Both the position numbers and the translations under genes were made by a program. DNA of 64,000 nucleotides from Bog-473 sp963707835 (GTDB lineage: Bacteria > Actinomycetota > Acidimicrobiia > Acidimicrobiales > RAAP-2): NCBI GenBank assembly GCA_963707835.1, contig CAVPRI010000002.1, positions 186,001 through 250,000 on the forward strand. Reading direction: 5' to 3'. The notes below the pieces were generated by a model that was not told the origin of the DNA, searched no databases, and saw only the letters and a list, made by a program, of their open reading frames with translations. How positions within the stretch are numbered: position 1 is the first letter of the stretch; the number at the start of each line of letters is the position of its first letter. Shown piece after piece: positions 42,902 through 51,963 of the stretch.

Positions 42902-44752
42902 TCAGCCGACCGGCGCCTCGTCCGACGTGGAGAGCTCATTGGCCACCGCCTGGCGCAGCGCCTGCTGGAGCAGGGGCACCACCTCGCGCCAGTCCCCCAC
43001 GATGCCGATGTCGCAATGCTCGAAGACCGGGGCCTGACGGTCGGTGTTGACCGCCACGATCGTTCCCGCGGCGCGCACGCCGACGAGATGGTTGAACTTC
43101 CCGCTCAGGCCGATGCCGATGTAGAGGCGAGGCGAGACGGAGCGCCCGGTGATGCCCACCTGCCGGGCGCGGGGTGCCCACCCCTTGTCGGTCACCTTGC
43201 GGGTCGCCGCCAGCTCGGCGCCGAGCAACGCGGCCAGCGGACTGAGCAGCTCGTACTGGTCGGGAGCCACGCCTTGGCCGACACCGATGACGACGTCCGC
43301 CCGGGCCAGGGTCTCGACGTCGTCGTTACGCTGCTCCCCGAGGACCTCGACACGGCCGCGGGTGGCGACAGGATGGGTCACGATCTCGCCCGTGCCTCGG
43401 CGCAGGGTACGGGCGGGGAGCACGCCGGGCCGGACGGTCACCATCTGCACGGGACTGCGGCAGGTGATGTCGGCCACCAGGGCTCCCGCGAACGCCGGCT
43501 TGGCGGCTATCAGCACCCCGCCGCTGGCGGAGAGCCCTATGGCGTCGCCCACCAGCCCCGACCCCGTGGCTGCCGCGGCCCGACCGGCCACCTCGCGCCC
43601 GAACGCCGTGCTGGGAGCGAGGACGGCCCACGGCGTGACGTCGCGAACGTACGACGCCACGGCGTCGGCCACGTCCTCGGCCACGACGGAGCCGTCGAGA
43701 ACGACCACCACGTCGGCGCCTTCGCTGACCAGCCCGGCGTTGCCCGGGCACAGCGCGTGGACGGCGCCACCGATCTCGTCGGCCAGCGTGGCCGCGGCGC
43801 CGAGGAGTTCCCGACCGACCTCGGGCCGCCCGGGCTCGGCGAGGACGGCCACGATCCGGCCGGATCCCTTCGTCCCGCTGCCCGGGCCGGCGGCGTGGGC
43901 CGCCCCGTCCCGCTCTTCCCGCTCTGCCAGCGGTTCCTCAGTGGCGGAGCCCGGACCCAGTGCACCACGACGGACGAGCTCTCCGACGGCCAGCGCCACC
44001 TGATCGGCCACGGGACCTTCGGTCACCATCATGGCGCGCTGGTGCTCGACGGTTCGAGTGGCCCCCACGGCGGTCGGGCTGGCCACATCGCCCCAGGGTC
44101 CCTCGCCGAGATCGGAGGCCACCATCCGCTTGATGCGAGCCGGCTCCACGGCGGCCCTGCCGGCCGGGTCGACCTTGCAGGGGTCGCAGAGGCGCTCGGC
44201 GACCGCCAGCACGGCGGGCAGTGCGATCTCCACTTCCTGGGTGCCGTCGTCGTGCTCGAGGTGCAGCCGCAAGCGCCCCCCGAGGTCTTCCATTCCCCGC
44301 ACGCCACTGGCGAAGGGCAGGTCGAGCAGCTCGGCCACCTCCGGCCCGACCTGCCCGGTCTCCCCATCGATCGAGTTCAGCCCCAACAAAACGAGGTCGT
44401 AAGGGCCGCTCCGGCGGAGGGCGGCGGCCAGGGCCTCGGCGGTGGCCAGGGTGTCGGAGCCGGCGAAGGCCCGGTCGCAGATGTGCAGACCCGAGTCGGC
44501 ACCCCAGGCCACGGCCTCGCGGAGGACGTCCTCGGCGCTCTCGGGCCCGAGGGTGACGACCGTGCACGAGCCGCCGGTGTCGCGGGCCAGGGTCACGCCC
44601 TGGGCCACGGCTCGGCGGCAGTAGGGGTTCATCTCGGTACCCACGCCGTCGCGCACGAGCCGACCGTCGTCGCTGAGGCGAAGCGACTCGGCGATCGGCA
44701 CCTGCTTGGCGAGCGACGCGACCCGCAATGGGCCGCCGATCGGACGCGTCAC
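42902..44752 (-). CDS. electron transfer flavoprotein, EtfB-EtfA fusion
   Basis: The 616-residue protein joins the beta subunit (residues 1-255: VASLAKQVPIAESLRL, GVGTEMNPYCRRAVAQG, LGLNSIDGETGQVGPEVAE) to the alpha subunit (about 300-616: IVAVLAEPGRPEVGRELLG, VTDKGWAPRARQVGITG, SGKFNHLVGVRAAGTIVAVN, IGIVGDWREVVPLL). A Glu/Gly-rich linker joins them. Alpha normally binds FAD and beta binds AMP or FAD; both halves keep their usual cores. ETF carries electrons from acyl-CoA and other dehydrogenases to the quinone pool. No FixC/X or dehydrogenase partner adjoins it. Confidence 0.92.
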   Translation of the reverse strand: MTRPIGGPLRVASLAKQVPIAESLRLSDDGRLVRDGVGTEMNPYCRRAVAQGVTLARDTGGSCTVVTLGPESAEDVLREAVAWGADSGLHICDRAFAGSDTLATAEALAAALRRSGPYDLVLLGLNSIDGETGQVGPEVAELLDLPFASGVRGMEDLGGRLRLHLEHDDGTQEVEIALPAVLAVAERLCDPCKVDPAGRAAVEPARIKRMVASDLGEGPWGDVASPTAVGATRTVEHQRAMMVTEGPVADQVALAVGELVRRGALGPGSATEEPLAEREERDGAAHAAGPGSGTKGSGRIVAVLAEPGRPEVGRELLGAAATLADEIGGAVHALCPGNAGLVSEGADVVVVLDGSVVAEDVADAVASYVRDVTPWAVLAPSTAFGREVAGRAAAATGSGLVGDAIGLSASGGVLIAAKPAFAGALVADITCRSPVQMVTVRPGVLPARTLRRGTGEIVTHPVATRGRVEVLGEQRNDDVETLARADVVIGVGQGVAPDQYELLSPLAALLGAELAATRKVTDKGWAPRARQVGITGRSVSPRLYIGIGLSGKFNHLVGVRAAGTIVAVNTDRQAPVFEHCDIGIVGDWREVVPLLQQALRQAVANELSTSDEAPVG

Positions 44753-44931
44753 GAGCTCGTGATGGCGTCCACGAGCGCGCCGACGTGATGAAGAAGAAAG
44801 TCTGCCTCCACGAACGCCTCACGCTAGTCGGTGCGCTGGGGCCGATCCCACCTTGGACGGCCGCCATTGGGCTGCCCGCGGTTGCCGCCGGGGACTAGGT
44901 CCGTGGCGGGCCGGGCCTAGGCTCAGCGGCC

Positions 44932-45805
44932 GTGGCCAGCGGCTATATGGGCCTTCCGAGGGGTTGGAGCCGCCTCGACCGGCGGGGGCTGGGTCCCTTC
45001 GTGACCCGGGAGACCTTCCGTCGCCCAGACGGCCTCTTGGTGACCTGGGAGTCGCGGTGGCACCGCAAGCACCCCTCCGGGCGCCTCGAAGGGCGCACGT
45101 GGTGGGCGCCGCGTGCGCTGACCTGGTGGATCGGGGTGCTCTTCGCCTTCGGCTCCGTTTGTTTCGCCCTGGGGTCCTTCCCGCCCTATGCCATCGGTGT
45201 CGGCATGAACGCCGACAACGTCACGTACTTCGTCGGATCGATCTTCTTCACCACCGCGTCCTTCCTGCAGTATGTCGAGGCGGCCTCGACGCCTGCCGTG
45301 CTCGGGGGCGCCCACCGGCGCGCCGGCCGCTGGTTGCTGCGCGTCCAGCACGGACGGATCGACTGGTGGGCGGCCGCCATCCAGCTCGTCGGCACGCTGT
45401 GGTTCAACCGCACCACGTTCAGCGCGCTGGTGGTCGGTCTGGGCGCCTCACCGCAGCACCACCCGGTGTGGCGACCCGACGCGCTCGGGTTCTGTGTGCT
45501 TCCTCGTCTCGAGCTGGCTGGCGTGGGCCGAGGAGTGTCACGGCTCGTGGGCCTGGCGCCCGCGGCGGTACTCGTGGTGGATCACCGCGCTCAACCTGGT
45601 GGGCTCGGTGGCCTTCGGCGTCTCGGCCGTGGCGTCCTACGTGGAGCCCGACGGCCAGCTGGTGAGTGTGGCGTTGACCAATCTCGGCACGTTCGTCGGT
45701 GCCCTGTGCTTCTTGGCCGGAGCGGTGCTGCTGCTGCCCGAGCGGACGCACGAGCAGCCACCGGTTCCGGCAGTCGCCCCAAAGCCAGCGCGTCGCGGTG
45801 GGTGA
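44932..45805 (+). pseudogene. YrhK-like multi-pass membrane protein, one frameshift
   Basis: The first 185 residues (to about 45490) read as a membrane protein with WWIGVLFAFGSVCFALGSF and NADNVTYFVGSIFFTTASFLQYVEA, the latter like the YrhK-domain. The homologous continuation (SVCFLVSSWLAWAEECHGSW, then WWITALNLVGSVAFGVSA and NLGTFVGALCFLAGAVLLLPERT) is in another frame. A single extra T near 45490 explains the break. GTG 44932 start; ATG 44947 is possible. Restored length is about 290 residues with six membrane segments. Function unknown. The in-frame stop at 45900 would give a nonsense tail. Confidence 0.65.
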
Positions 45806-45836
45806 GCTCGTGTTGGCGGGCCGGTAGGTTGGCCCC

Positions 45837-46808
45837 ATGCGCTACACACGACTCGGCCGGACCGGCCTCAAGGTCAGCCGCCTCTGCCTGGGCACCATGA
45901 ACTTTGGTCCCGAGACCGACGAGCCCACCTCGGGCTCGATCATGGACGCGGCGCACGATGCCGGCATCAACTTCTTCGACACCGCCAACGTGTACGGCCG
46001 TTCGAAGGGTCGGGGTGCGACCGAGGAGATCGTGGGCCGTTGGTTCGCGCAGGGCGGAGGGCGCCGCGAGCGCACGGTGATCGCCACCAAGCTCTACGCC
46101 GACATGGGGGAGTGGCCGAACGACGGCCGGCTCTCGGCGCTGAACATCCGTCGGGCCTGCGATGCCAGCTTGCGCCGGCTGCAGACGGACTACATCGACC
46201 TCTACCAGATGCACCACGTCGACCGCCGGACCGGGTGGGAGGAGATCTGGGAGGCGATGGAGGTCCTGCGCACCCAGGGCAAGATCCTCTACGTCGGCTC
46301 CTCGAACTTCGCCGGGTGGCACCTGGCCCAGGCCCAGGAGGCGGCGGCCCGGAGGCACTTCATGGGCCTGGTCAGTGAGCAGTCGATCTACAACCTGGTC
46401 GTGCGCGACGTCGAGCGCGAGGTTCTCCCGGCGGCAGACGCCTACGGCCTTGGCGTCATCCCGTGGTCGCCGCTCCAGGGCGGCCTTCTCGGGGGCGTGG
46501 TGCGCCGCCAGCGTGATGGAAGCCGGCGGTATGCCGGCCGGTCGGCCGACACCATCGCGGCGATGCGGCCACAGCTCGAGGCCTACGAGGAGCTCTGCGA
46601 GGAGCTCGGCGAGGACCCCGGCGCCGTTGCGCTCGCCTGGTTGCTGACACGACCGGCGGTGACCGGGCCCATCATCGGGCCGCGTACGGCCGAGCAGCTC
46701 ACCTCGGCGCTGCATGCCGTGGAGGTGTCGCTCGACGACCCGGCGCTCGAGCGTCTGGACGAGATCTTCCCGGGCCACCGGACGGCCCCCGAGGACTACG
46801 CCTGGTGA
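45837..46808 (+). CDS. aldo/keto reductase
   Basis: The 323-residue TIM-barrel oxidoreductase has the family blocks MRYTRLGRTGLKVSRLCLGT, DAGINFFDTANVYG (catalytic Asp and Tyr), AIATKLY-type lysine (VIATKLYADM), DYIDLYQMHHVD (catalytic His) and AWLLTRPAVTGPIIGPRT. It reduces carbonyls with NADPH. The start is the ATG 45837 following GGCCCC, with no strong ribosome site, so translation may be partly coupled. Its neighbours give no clue to substrate. Confidence 0.9.
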   Translation: MRYTRLGRTGLKVSRLCLGTMNFGPETDEPTSGSIMDAAHDAGINFFDTANVYGRSKGRGATEEIVGRWFAQGGGRRERTVIATKLYADMGEWPNDGRLSALNIRRACDASLRRLQTDYIDLYQMHHVDRRTGWEEIWEAMEVLRTQGKILYVGSSNFAGWHLAQAQEAAARRHFMGLVSEQSIYNLVVRDVEREVLPAADAYGLGVIPWSPLQGGLLGGVVRRQRDGSRRYAGRSADTIAAMRPQLEAYEELCEELGEDPGAVALAWLLTRPAVTGPIIGPRTAEQLTSALHAVEVSLDDPALERLDEIFPGHRTAPEDYAW

Positions 46809-46865
46809 GCTGAGCCCTTTTCGACGGTCCACCGAGCTCGTCTGGGGAGGGGCCTCACTGGCCAC

Positions 46866-49100
46866 TCAGTGGGTCCCGACGAGCTCCGATTCGGGTTCGG
46901 GACCCCGCTCGTCGGGAGGCGGGGTCGAGATGTCCTGGGCGTCGACCGCGAGCCTGGGGAGGATCCGGTCGAGCCAGCTCGGGAACCACCAGTTGGCTCG
47001 ACCGAAGAGCTGCATGACGGCGGGGACCAGCGCCATGCGGATGAGCACGGCGTCGATCAGGATCCCCCCGGCCAGCCCGATCCCGAACTCCTTGATGACC
47101 CGGTTCCCACCGAGGAGGAACGAGGCGAAGACGAGGATCATGATCAGCGCCGCCGCGGTGATCGTCTTGCCGGTGGCGGCCAGCCCGTTGCGCACGGCGA
47201 TCCGGGTGTCGCCCGACTTGAGGTACTCCTCGTGCATCCGGCTGACCAGGAAGACCTGGTAGTCCATGGACAGCCCGAACAGGATGGCGAAGAGCATGAC
47301 GGGCAGGAAGGCCTCGATCGGGCCCGTTCCCTGGAGCCCGATCAGTGATCCGAGGTCGCCCCACTGGAAGACGGCCACCAACATGCCCAGGGCGGCACCG
47401 ATGCTGAGCAGGTTCATGACGGCCGCCGTCAGGGGGATCACGAGCGAACGGAACACCGTCATGAGGAGGAGGAAGGACAGGACGACCACCACGGCCACGA
47501 AGAGCGGCAGTTTGGCGGCGAGGACGTCCGAGAAGTCGATGTAGATGGCGGTGGACCCGCCGACCAGCAAGGAGAGCCCCGAGTCGCCCACGGCCTGGGG
47601 CACGGTGACGGTGCGGAGGTGGTTCACCAGGTCGGTGGTGGCGCCGTCCTGGGGCGCCGAGTTGGGGTAGACGTTCATCAGCACGACGTCGCCGCCGCCG
47701 CTCCGGCTCGGGATGTAGGTCGGCTCGGCCACGCGGGCCACGTCGGGCTGCCCCTCGATGTCGGCCCGGAGGGATTCGACGATGTGCCGTTGGTCGTCCT
47801 GCACCTGCCCGACGATCTGAAGGGGGCCGTTGTACCCCGGTCCGAACCCCTTCGAGAGCATGTCGAAGGCCACCCGGGTCGGCGTGCCGGACGGATCGGT
47901 TCCCTGGTCGGCATGGCCGAGGCGCAGGGAGAAGAACGGCAGCGCGATCACCACGATGATGGCCAGGGAGATCATGGCGGGGACGATCGGGCGCCGCTGG
48001 ACCCGGTCGGCCCACCTGGGCCAGAAGCCCTTGCTGTCCGCGCCGACCACCCGGGGGCCGTTGACCTCGAGGTTGCGCCGCTGCTTCCGGCTCATGACCT
48101 TGGGGCCGATGAAGCCGAGGAGGGCCGGCAGAAGGGTCAACGCGGCGAGCATGGTCAGGGCGACGCCGGTGGCCGCGGCCACTCCAAGGCCCGAGAGGAA
48201 GCTCACGCCCAGTGCGAACAGCCCCAGCATGGCGATGCAGACGATGATCCCCGCGAACATGACGGCCCGGCCCGACGTGTTGACCGCGTTGACGATCGAG
48301 CTCTCGACGTCGTTGCCGGCGATCAGTCCCTGACGATGTCGGGTGACGATGAACAGCGCGTAGTCCACCCCGACGCCGAGGCCGATGAGCAGCATCACCT
48401 CGGGTGAGATCGAGGGCATGCCGATGGCGTGACTGAGGAGGGAGATGGCCCCGACCGCAGTGCCCAGCGCGAACAGGGCCGAGGCGATGGGCAAGAGCGC
48501 GGCGTAGGCCGAGCCGAAGACCAGGAGCAGCACCGCCAGCGCCAGCAGGACCCCCAGTCCGGTGCTGCTGATCGACTGGCTGTTCGCCTGCTCGGCCAGC
48601 TGGCCGGTGGCCGCGACGACCAGGCCGTCACCCGAGGTCCGTTTGGTGATGTCCACGAAGCGCGACGCCTCGGCGTTGGGGATGTCGTTGGCCTGCTTGG
48701 CGAAGGTGACGGGCAGCCAGCCCACCGTCCGGTCCTTGCTGATGTCGGTGGTGGACACCAGATTGCCGGCTGCGTCGTAGGGGCTGGCGACCACCGAGAC
48801 ACTGGGGAGCGCATGGATCTCCTCGACCATCGCGTTGACTCGCTTCCCGATGGCAGGATCGGTCAGGTCGGCGTTGCCGGTTGTCCCGAACACGACCTGC
48901 TCGGTGTCGCCCGAGTGGGCCGGCGCAGCCGACTTGAGCAGGTTGATGGCATCGAAGGACTGCGTGTGGGGGAAGCTGAAACTGTCGGTGTACTCGGACC
49001 CGACCGATGTGGCCGCGAATCCGGTGACGACCAGGACCAGGAGCCACAACAAGACGACGAGACGGCGATGGCGGACACACCACCCGGCCAGGGTGCGCAT
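46866..49100 (-). CDS. MMPL/RND family transporter
   Basis: The product of about 744 residues has the MMPL layout: N-terminal helix (RHRRLVVLLWLLVLVVTGFAA), a large extracytoplasmic loop, five helices with GVGVDYALFIVTRHRQGL, then a repeat of loop plus helices with FGLSMDYQVFLVSRMHEEYL. These two G-x-x-x-D-Y motifs are the proton-relay signatures. Family members export lipids or siderophores in actinobacteria. The start could be ATG 49100, which fits the family N-terminus, or GTG 49133. It has no adjacent biosynthetic genes, so cargo is unknown. Confidence 0.9.
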   Translation of the reverse strand: MRTLAGWCVRHRRLVVLLWLLVLVVTGFAATSVGSEYTDSFSFPHTQSFDAINLLKSAAPAHSGDTEQVVFGTTGNADLTDPAIGKRVNAMVEEIHALPSVSVVASPYDAAGNLVSTTDISKDRTVGWLPVTFAKQANDIPNAEASRFVDITKRTSGDGLVVAATGQLAEQANSQSISSTGLGVLLALAVLLLVFGSAYAALLPIASALFALGTAVGAISLLSHAIGMPSISPEVMLLIGLGVGVDYALFIVTRHRQGLIAGNDVESSIVNAVNTSGRAVMFAGIIVCIAMLGLFALGVSFLSGLGVAAATGVALTMLAALTLLPALLGFIGPKVMSRKQRRNLEVNGPRVVGADSKGFWPRWADRVQRRPIVPAMISLAIIVVIALPFFSLRLGHADQGTDPSGTPTRVAFDMLSKGFGPGYNGPLQIVGQVQDDQRHIVESLRADIEGQPDVARVAEPTYIPSRSGGGDVVLMNVYPNSAPQDGATTDLVNHLRTVTVPQAVGDSGLSLLVGGSTAIYIDFSDVLAAKLPLFVAVVVVLSFLLLMTVFRSLVIPLTAAVMNLLSIGAALGMLVAVFQWGDLGSLIGLQGTGPIEAFLPVMLFAILFGLSMDYQVFLVSRMHEEYLKSGDTRIAVRNGLAATGKTITAAALIMILVFASFLLGGNRVIKEFGIGLAGGILIDAVLIRMALVPAVMQLFGRANWWFPSWLDRILPRLAVDAQDISTPPPDERGPEPESELVGTH

Positions 49101-49252
49101 TTTTTGGGGGGAACTCCTCGGGATGGTCGACACCGCTCGGGGGCGGCGGCGGACAGGGCAATCGTACCGTCGCGCCGGACACCCCGGAGTCGCCCCGGTC
49201 CGGCGACCTCCCGCACCGGCATCGGGGCGTCATCGTCTAGAACAGGGAGACC

Positions 49253-50006
49253 ATGTCAAGCGATCTCTCTGCCGAACATCGAGATGCCAGCGTCCTGGCC
49301 GCCGAGGCGGGCCACGCCCTCCTGGCGCTACGGGCCGACCCGCCGCCACTTCGGGACCTGGGTGCCGCCGGTGACCGGCTGTCCCATCAGTTCCTCGTGG
49401 AAGAGCTCCAGCGGCGCTATCCCGAGGACGACGTGCGCTCGGAGGAGGGGCTCGAGCACGTGGCCGGCGACGGACGGCTCTGGATCATCGATCCGCTCGA
49501 CGGGACCCGCGAGTATCCGCGAGCCGGGTCGGGCCGACTGGGCGGTCCACGTGGCCCTGGCCATCGGGGGCGAGGCCGTCGTCGGTGCCGTGGCGCTGCC
49601 GGCCCAGAGCCTGGTGCTCTCGACCGGCGAGCCTCCGGTGCTGCCACCGCTCGGGGGGGACGGGCACCCACGTGTCGTCGTGTCCCGCAGCCGCCCACCC
49701 GACGTGGCCTACGAGGTCGCCGAGGCCATCGACGGCGTGCTCGTGCCCATGGGTTCGGCCGGGGCCAAGATCGCCGCGGTGATCCTGGGCGCCGCCGAGG
49801 TGTACATCCACGCCGGTGGTCAGTACGAGTGGGACTCGTGCGCCCCCGTCGCCGTGGCCGACGCCTCGGGGTTGTACAGCAGCCGCCTCGACGGAAGCCA
49901 GTTGCGCTACGGGGACGCCGATGCCTGGCTGCCCGACCTGGTGGTGTGTCGGCGCGAGTACGCCGAGGCGATCCTCGGTGTCACGACGCAGCGAGGTTCA
50001 TGGTGA
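49253..50006 (+). pseudogene. inositol-monophosphatase/CysQ family enzyme, one frameshift
   Basis: The N-terminal 87 residues (GAAGDRLSHQFLVEELQRRYP, RLWIIDPLDGTREY) carry the Li+-sensitive phosphatase motif DPLDGT. The remaining part (DWAVHVALAIGGEAVVGAVALP, then YIHAGGQYEWDSCAPVAVADASG with the second metal motif WDSCAP) lies in the next frame. One surplus C in the TATCCGCG stretch near 49516 separates the halves. Repaired, the protein has about 250 residues, normal for 3'(2'),5'-bisphosphate nucleotidase or inositol phosphatase. Both motifs are intact, so an assembly indel is likely. A terminator hairpin follows at 50061. Confidence 0.75.
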
Positions 50007-50060
50007 GGCACGCGTGGCGCTCTGGGAACGGGCTGACCGGTCGGACCGGGACCTGAATTG

Positions 50061-50094
50061 CCAGGACCCCGCCTCAGGTGAGGCGGGGTCCTGG
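50061..50094. terminator. bidirectional hairpin between the CysQ-like gene and cspA
   Basis: A perfect 16-base inverted repeat (CCAGGACCCCGCCTCA and its complement) with two bases between the arms separates the ends of two convergent genes. It would stop transcription from both directions. Confidence 0.75.
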
Positions 50095-50119
50095 GTAACG
50101 GCGTATGCGGCCGGTCAGC

Positions 50120-50323
50120 TCAGATGGCGCGCACGTTCGCGGCCTGGAGCCCCTTGGGGCCCTGGTTGGTCTCGAACTCGACCTTCTGGCCTTCTTCGAG
50201 ATTGCGGTAGCCCGTGCCGGAAATCGCGCTGAAGTGCACGAAAACGTCGGGGCCTCCACCGTCCTGGGTGATGAAGCCGAAGCCCTTCTCACCGTTAAAC
50301 CACTTCACGGAACCAGTTGGCAT
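50120..50323 (-). CDS. cspA: cold-shock protein
   Basis: The 67-residue protein is a single cold-shock domain, with RNP1-type KGFGFI and RNP2-type VFVHFSAI, plus the start MPTGSVKWFNGEKGFG. It binds single-stranded RNA or DNA and acts as an RNA chaperone. The upstream leader (50324-50430) is AT-richer than its surroundings, with an AGGAGAGGAGTGG ribosome site, consistent with a structured 5' leader as in other csp genes. It shares a terminator with the CysQ-like gene. Confidence 0.95.
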   Translation of the reverse strand: MPTGSVKWFNGEKGFGFITQDGGGPDVFVHFSAISGTGYRNLEEGQKVEFETNQGPKGLQAANVRAI

Positions 50324-50591
50324 TGAAAATCCACTCCTCTCCTGGCCGGATTGACCCCGTTGTCGCGGGAGCCGTGGCCGTTAGCCCATTCGGGCCAGAG
50401 GGATTTCCAAACGCTCAATGGTGGTGCCCTCGGGGATAAACCTTAGCGCGGCCTCGGGCCTGGGGGCGGAGATTCCTCCTGTGGGCTGCCGAGCCGGGGT
50501 GTGCCCGGCGTCGCCGAACCGGAAGCGGGCGTGCTCTAGCCTGCTCGGCGCGCCGACCGGCGGGCGGCAGAAGGGACGGCGAAGGGCCTCG

Positions 50592-51940
50592 ATGACCGAA
50601 ATTCCGATGTCCGCGGCCCCACCCTCGCCCCCCGCCGACCGCCGGGTAGACGTCTGGTTCTCCGGTCTCGCGTCCCAGCACAGGCTCACCGTCCTGTTCC
50701 GGCTCGTCCTGGCGGTTCCGCAGCTCTTCGTGGTCTCCGTGCTGGTGCTGGCCGCCTACGTGGTGGAAGTGATCGGCTGGTTCGGCGCCTTGTCCATGGG
50801 CCGCTTTCCCCGATGGGCGCACGAGTTCGTCAGCGGTGTCGTGCGCTGGGAAACCCGGGTTCAGGCCTACATGCTGCTCCTGACCGATCGCTACCCGCCG
50901 TTCTCCCTCGAGGACGAGGAATTCCCTGTGCGGGTCTTCGTTTCCGGGCCCGGTCGGCTCAACCGCTGGACCGTGCTCTTTCGCATCGTCCTGGTGATCC
51001 CGGCGGCCCTCTTCGCACAGATCGTGATATCCGGCCTGACCATTCCGCTGCTCGTCGTGGTCTGGGTCATCGTGCTCGTCCGCGGCGGGATGCCGGACCC
51101 CCTTTACGGCGCAGTACGCGGCGCGGCTGCGCTACGCCACCCGCCTGAGCTCGTACTTCGGGATGCTGACGTCGGAGTACCCCTGGGGCATGCTCGGCGA
51201 CCTGGAGTGGTTGGTACCTGACCACTGTCCCCCCTCTCGTGGGCACCCCCGCCTTCGGCCGTCCTGCCTCTTCCCTCACCACCCGCACCGTCCTCGGAGG
51301 GGCCCGAACCCTCGGCGGCGGTGCCTCTGTCGGTGGCTCCGCCCCTGCCTCCTGCACACCGGTCCCGATCCCGCCGCTCATGGCCCCGCCACCATGGCCC
51401 CGCCACCGATGGCCTCGCCGATCTCGCCGGCCCCTCCCGCGCGCGTGGACAGGCTCGTCCTCTCGGGCGCGGCGCGGAGTTGGATGATCTTGGCCATCGT
51501 GTGGGGCTGTGTTGTCTTCGTGGGCCAGTCCGTACTCCAGGGCGTGAGCGCACGCGGCACCATTGCCTCGGTCCAGCAGTTCAACACCGTCCACGCCGAC
51601 GCTGTCCGCTCCTCGCAGGCCATGGTGCGGGCCAACACCAGCCTCAACACCTGCACCACCTTGAGCTGCGTCCAGTCGGCCGACCGGCACGCCGCTGACG
51701 TGCTCGCCCAGTTCGGCCACGAGCTGCGCACCGCGAGCGTCCCCGCCGGCGCCGCCGACTCGGTGCAGCAGGTGCAAAGCGATGTGACCCAGCTGACCGA
51801 GGCCTTCCGCCGATTAGCCGCGGTCGTCGGCGGCGCAGTACCGTGACGAGGTCCGCCGGAGCAACCTGGCCACGCTGTTCAACGCCTTCCCGAGCGACGC
51901 AAACCGAATGCTCGACGACTGGCGGGGCGCCGTGGGCTGA
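50592..51940 (+). pseudogene. DUF4389-type membrane protein with C-terminal extension, frameshifted
   Basis: Residues 1-170 are clear: two repeats of a hydrophobic RLTVLFRLVLAVPQLFVV unit followed by TDRYPPFSLEDEEFPVRV, as in DUF4389 proteins. Homology continues in the next frame from about 51110 (RLRYATRLSSYFGMLTSEYP), then through a proline-rich linker of uncertain frame. The frame 51370-51820 contains one membrane segment (WMILAIVWGCVVFVGQSV) and a helical extracytoplasmic region. The last 40 codons (SDANRMLDDWRGAVG) are again shifted near 51820. At least two insertions are needed. Function of the family is unknown. Confidence 0.6.
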
Positions 51941-51963
51941 GCGCCGGCACCGTCGCGGCGGAG

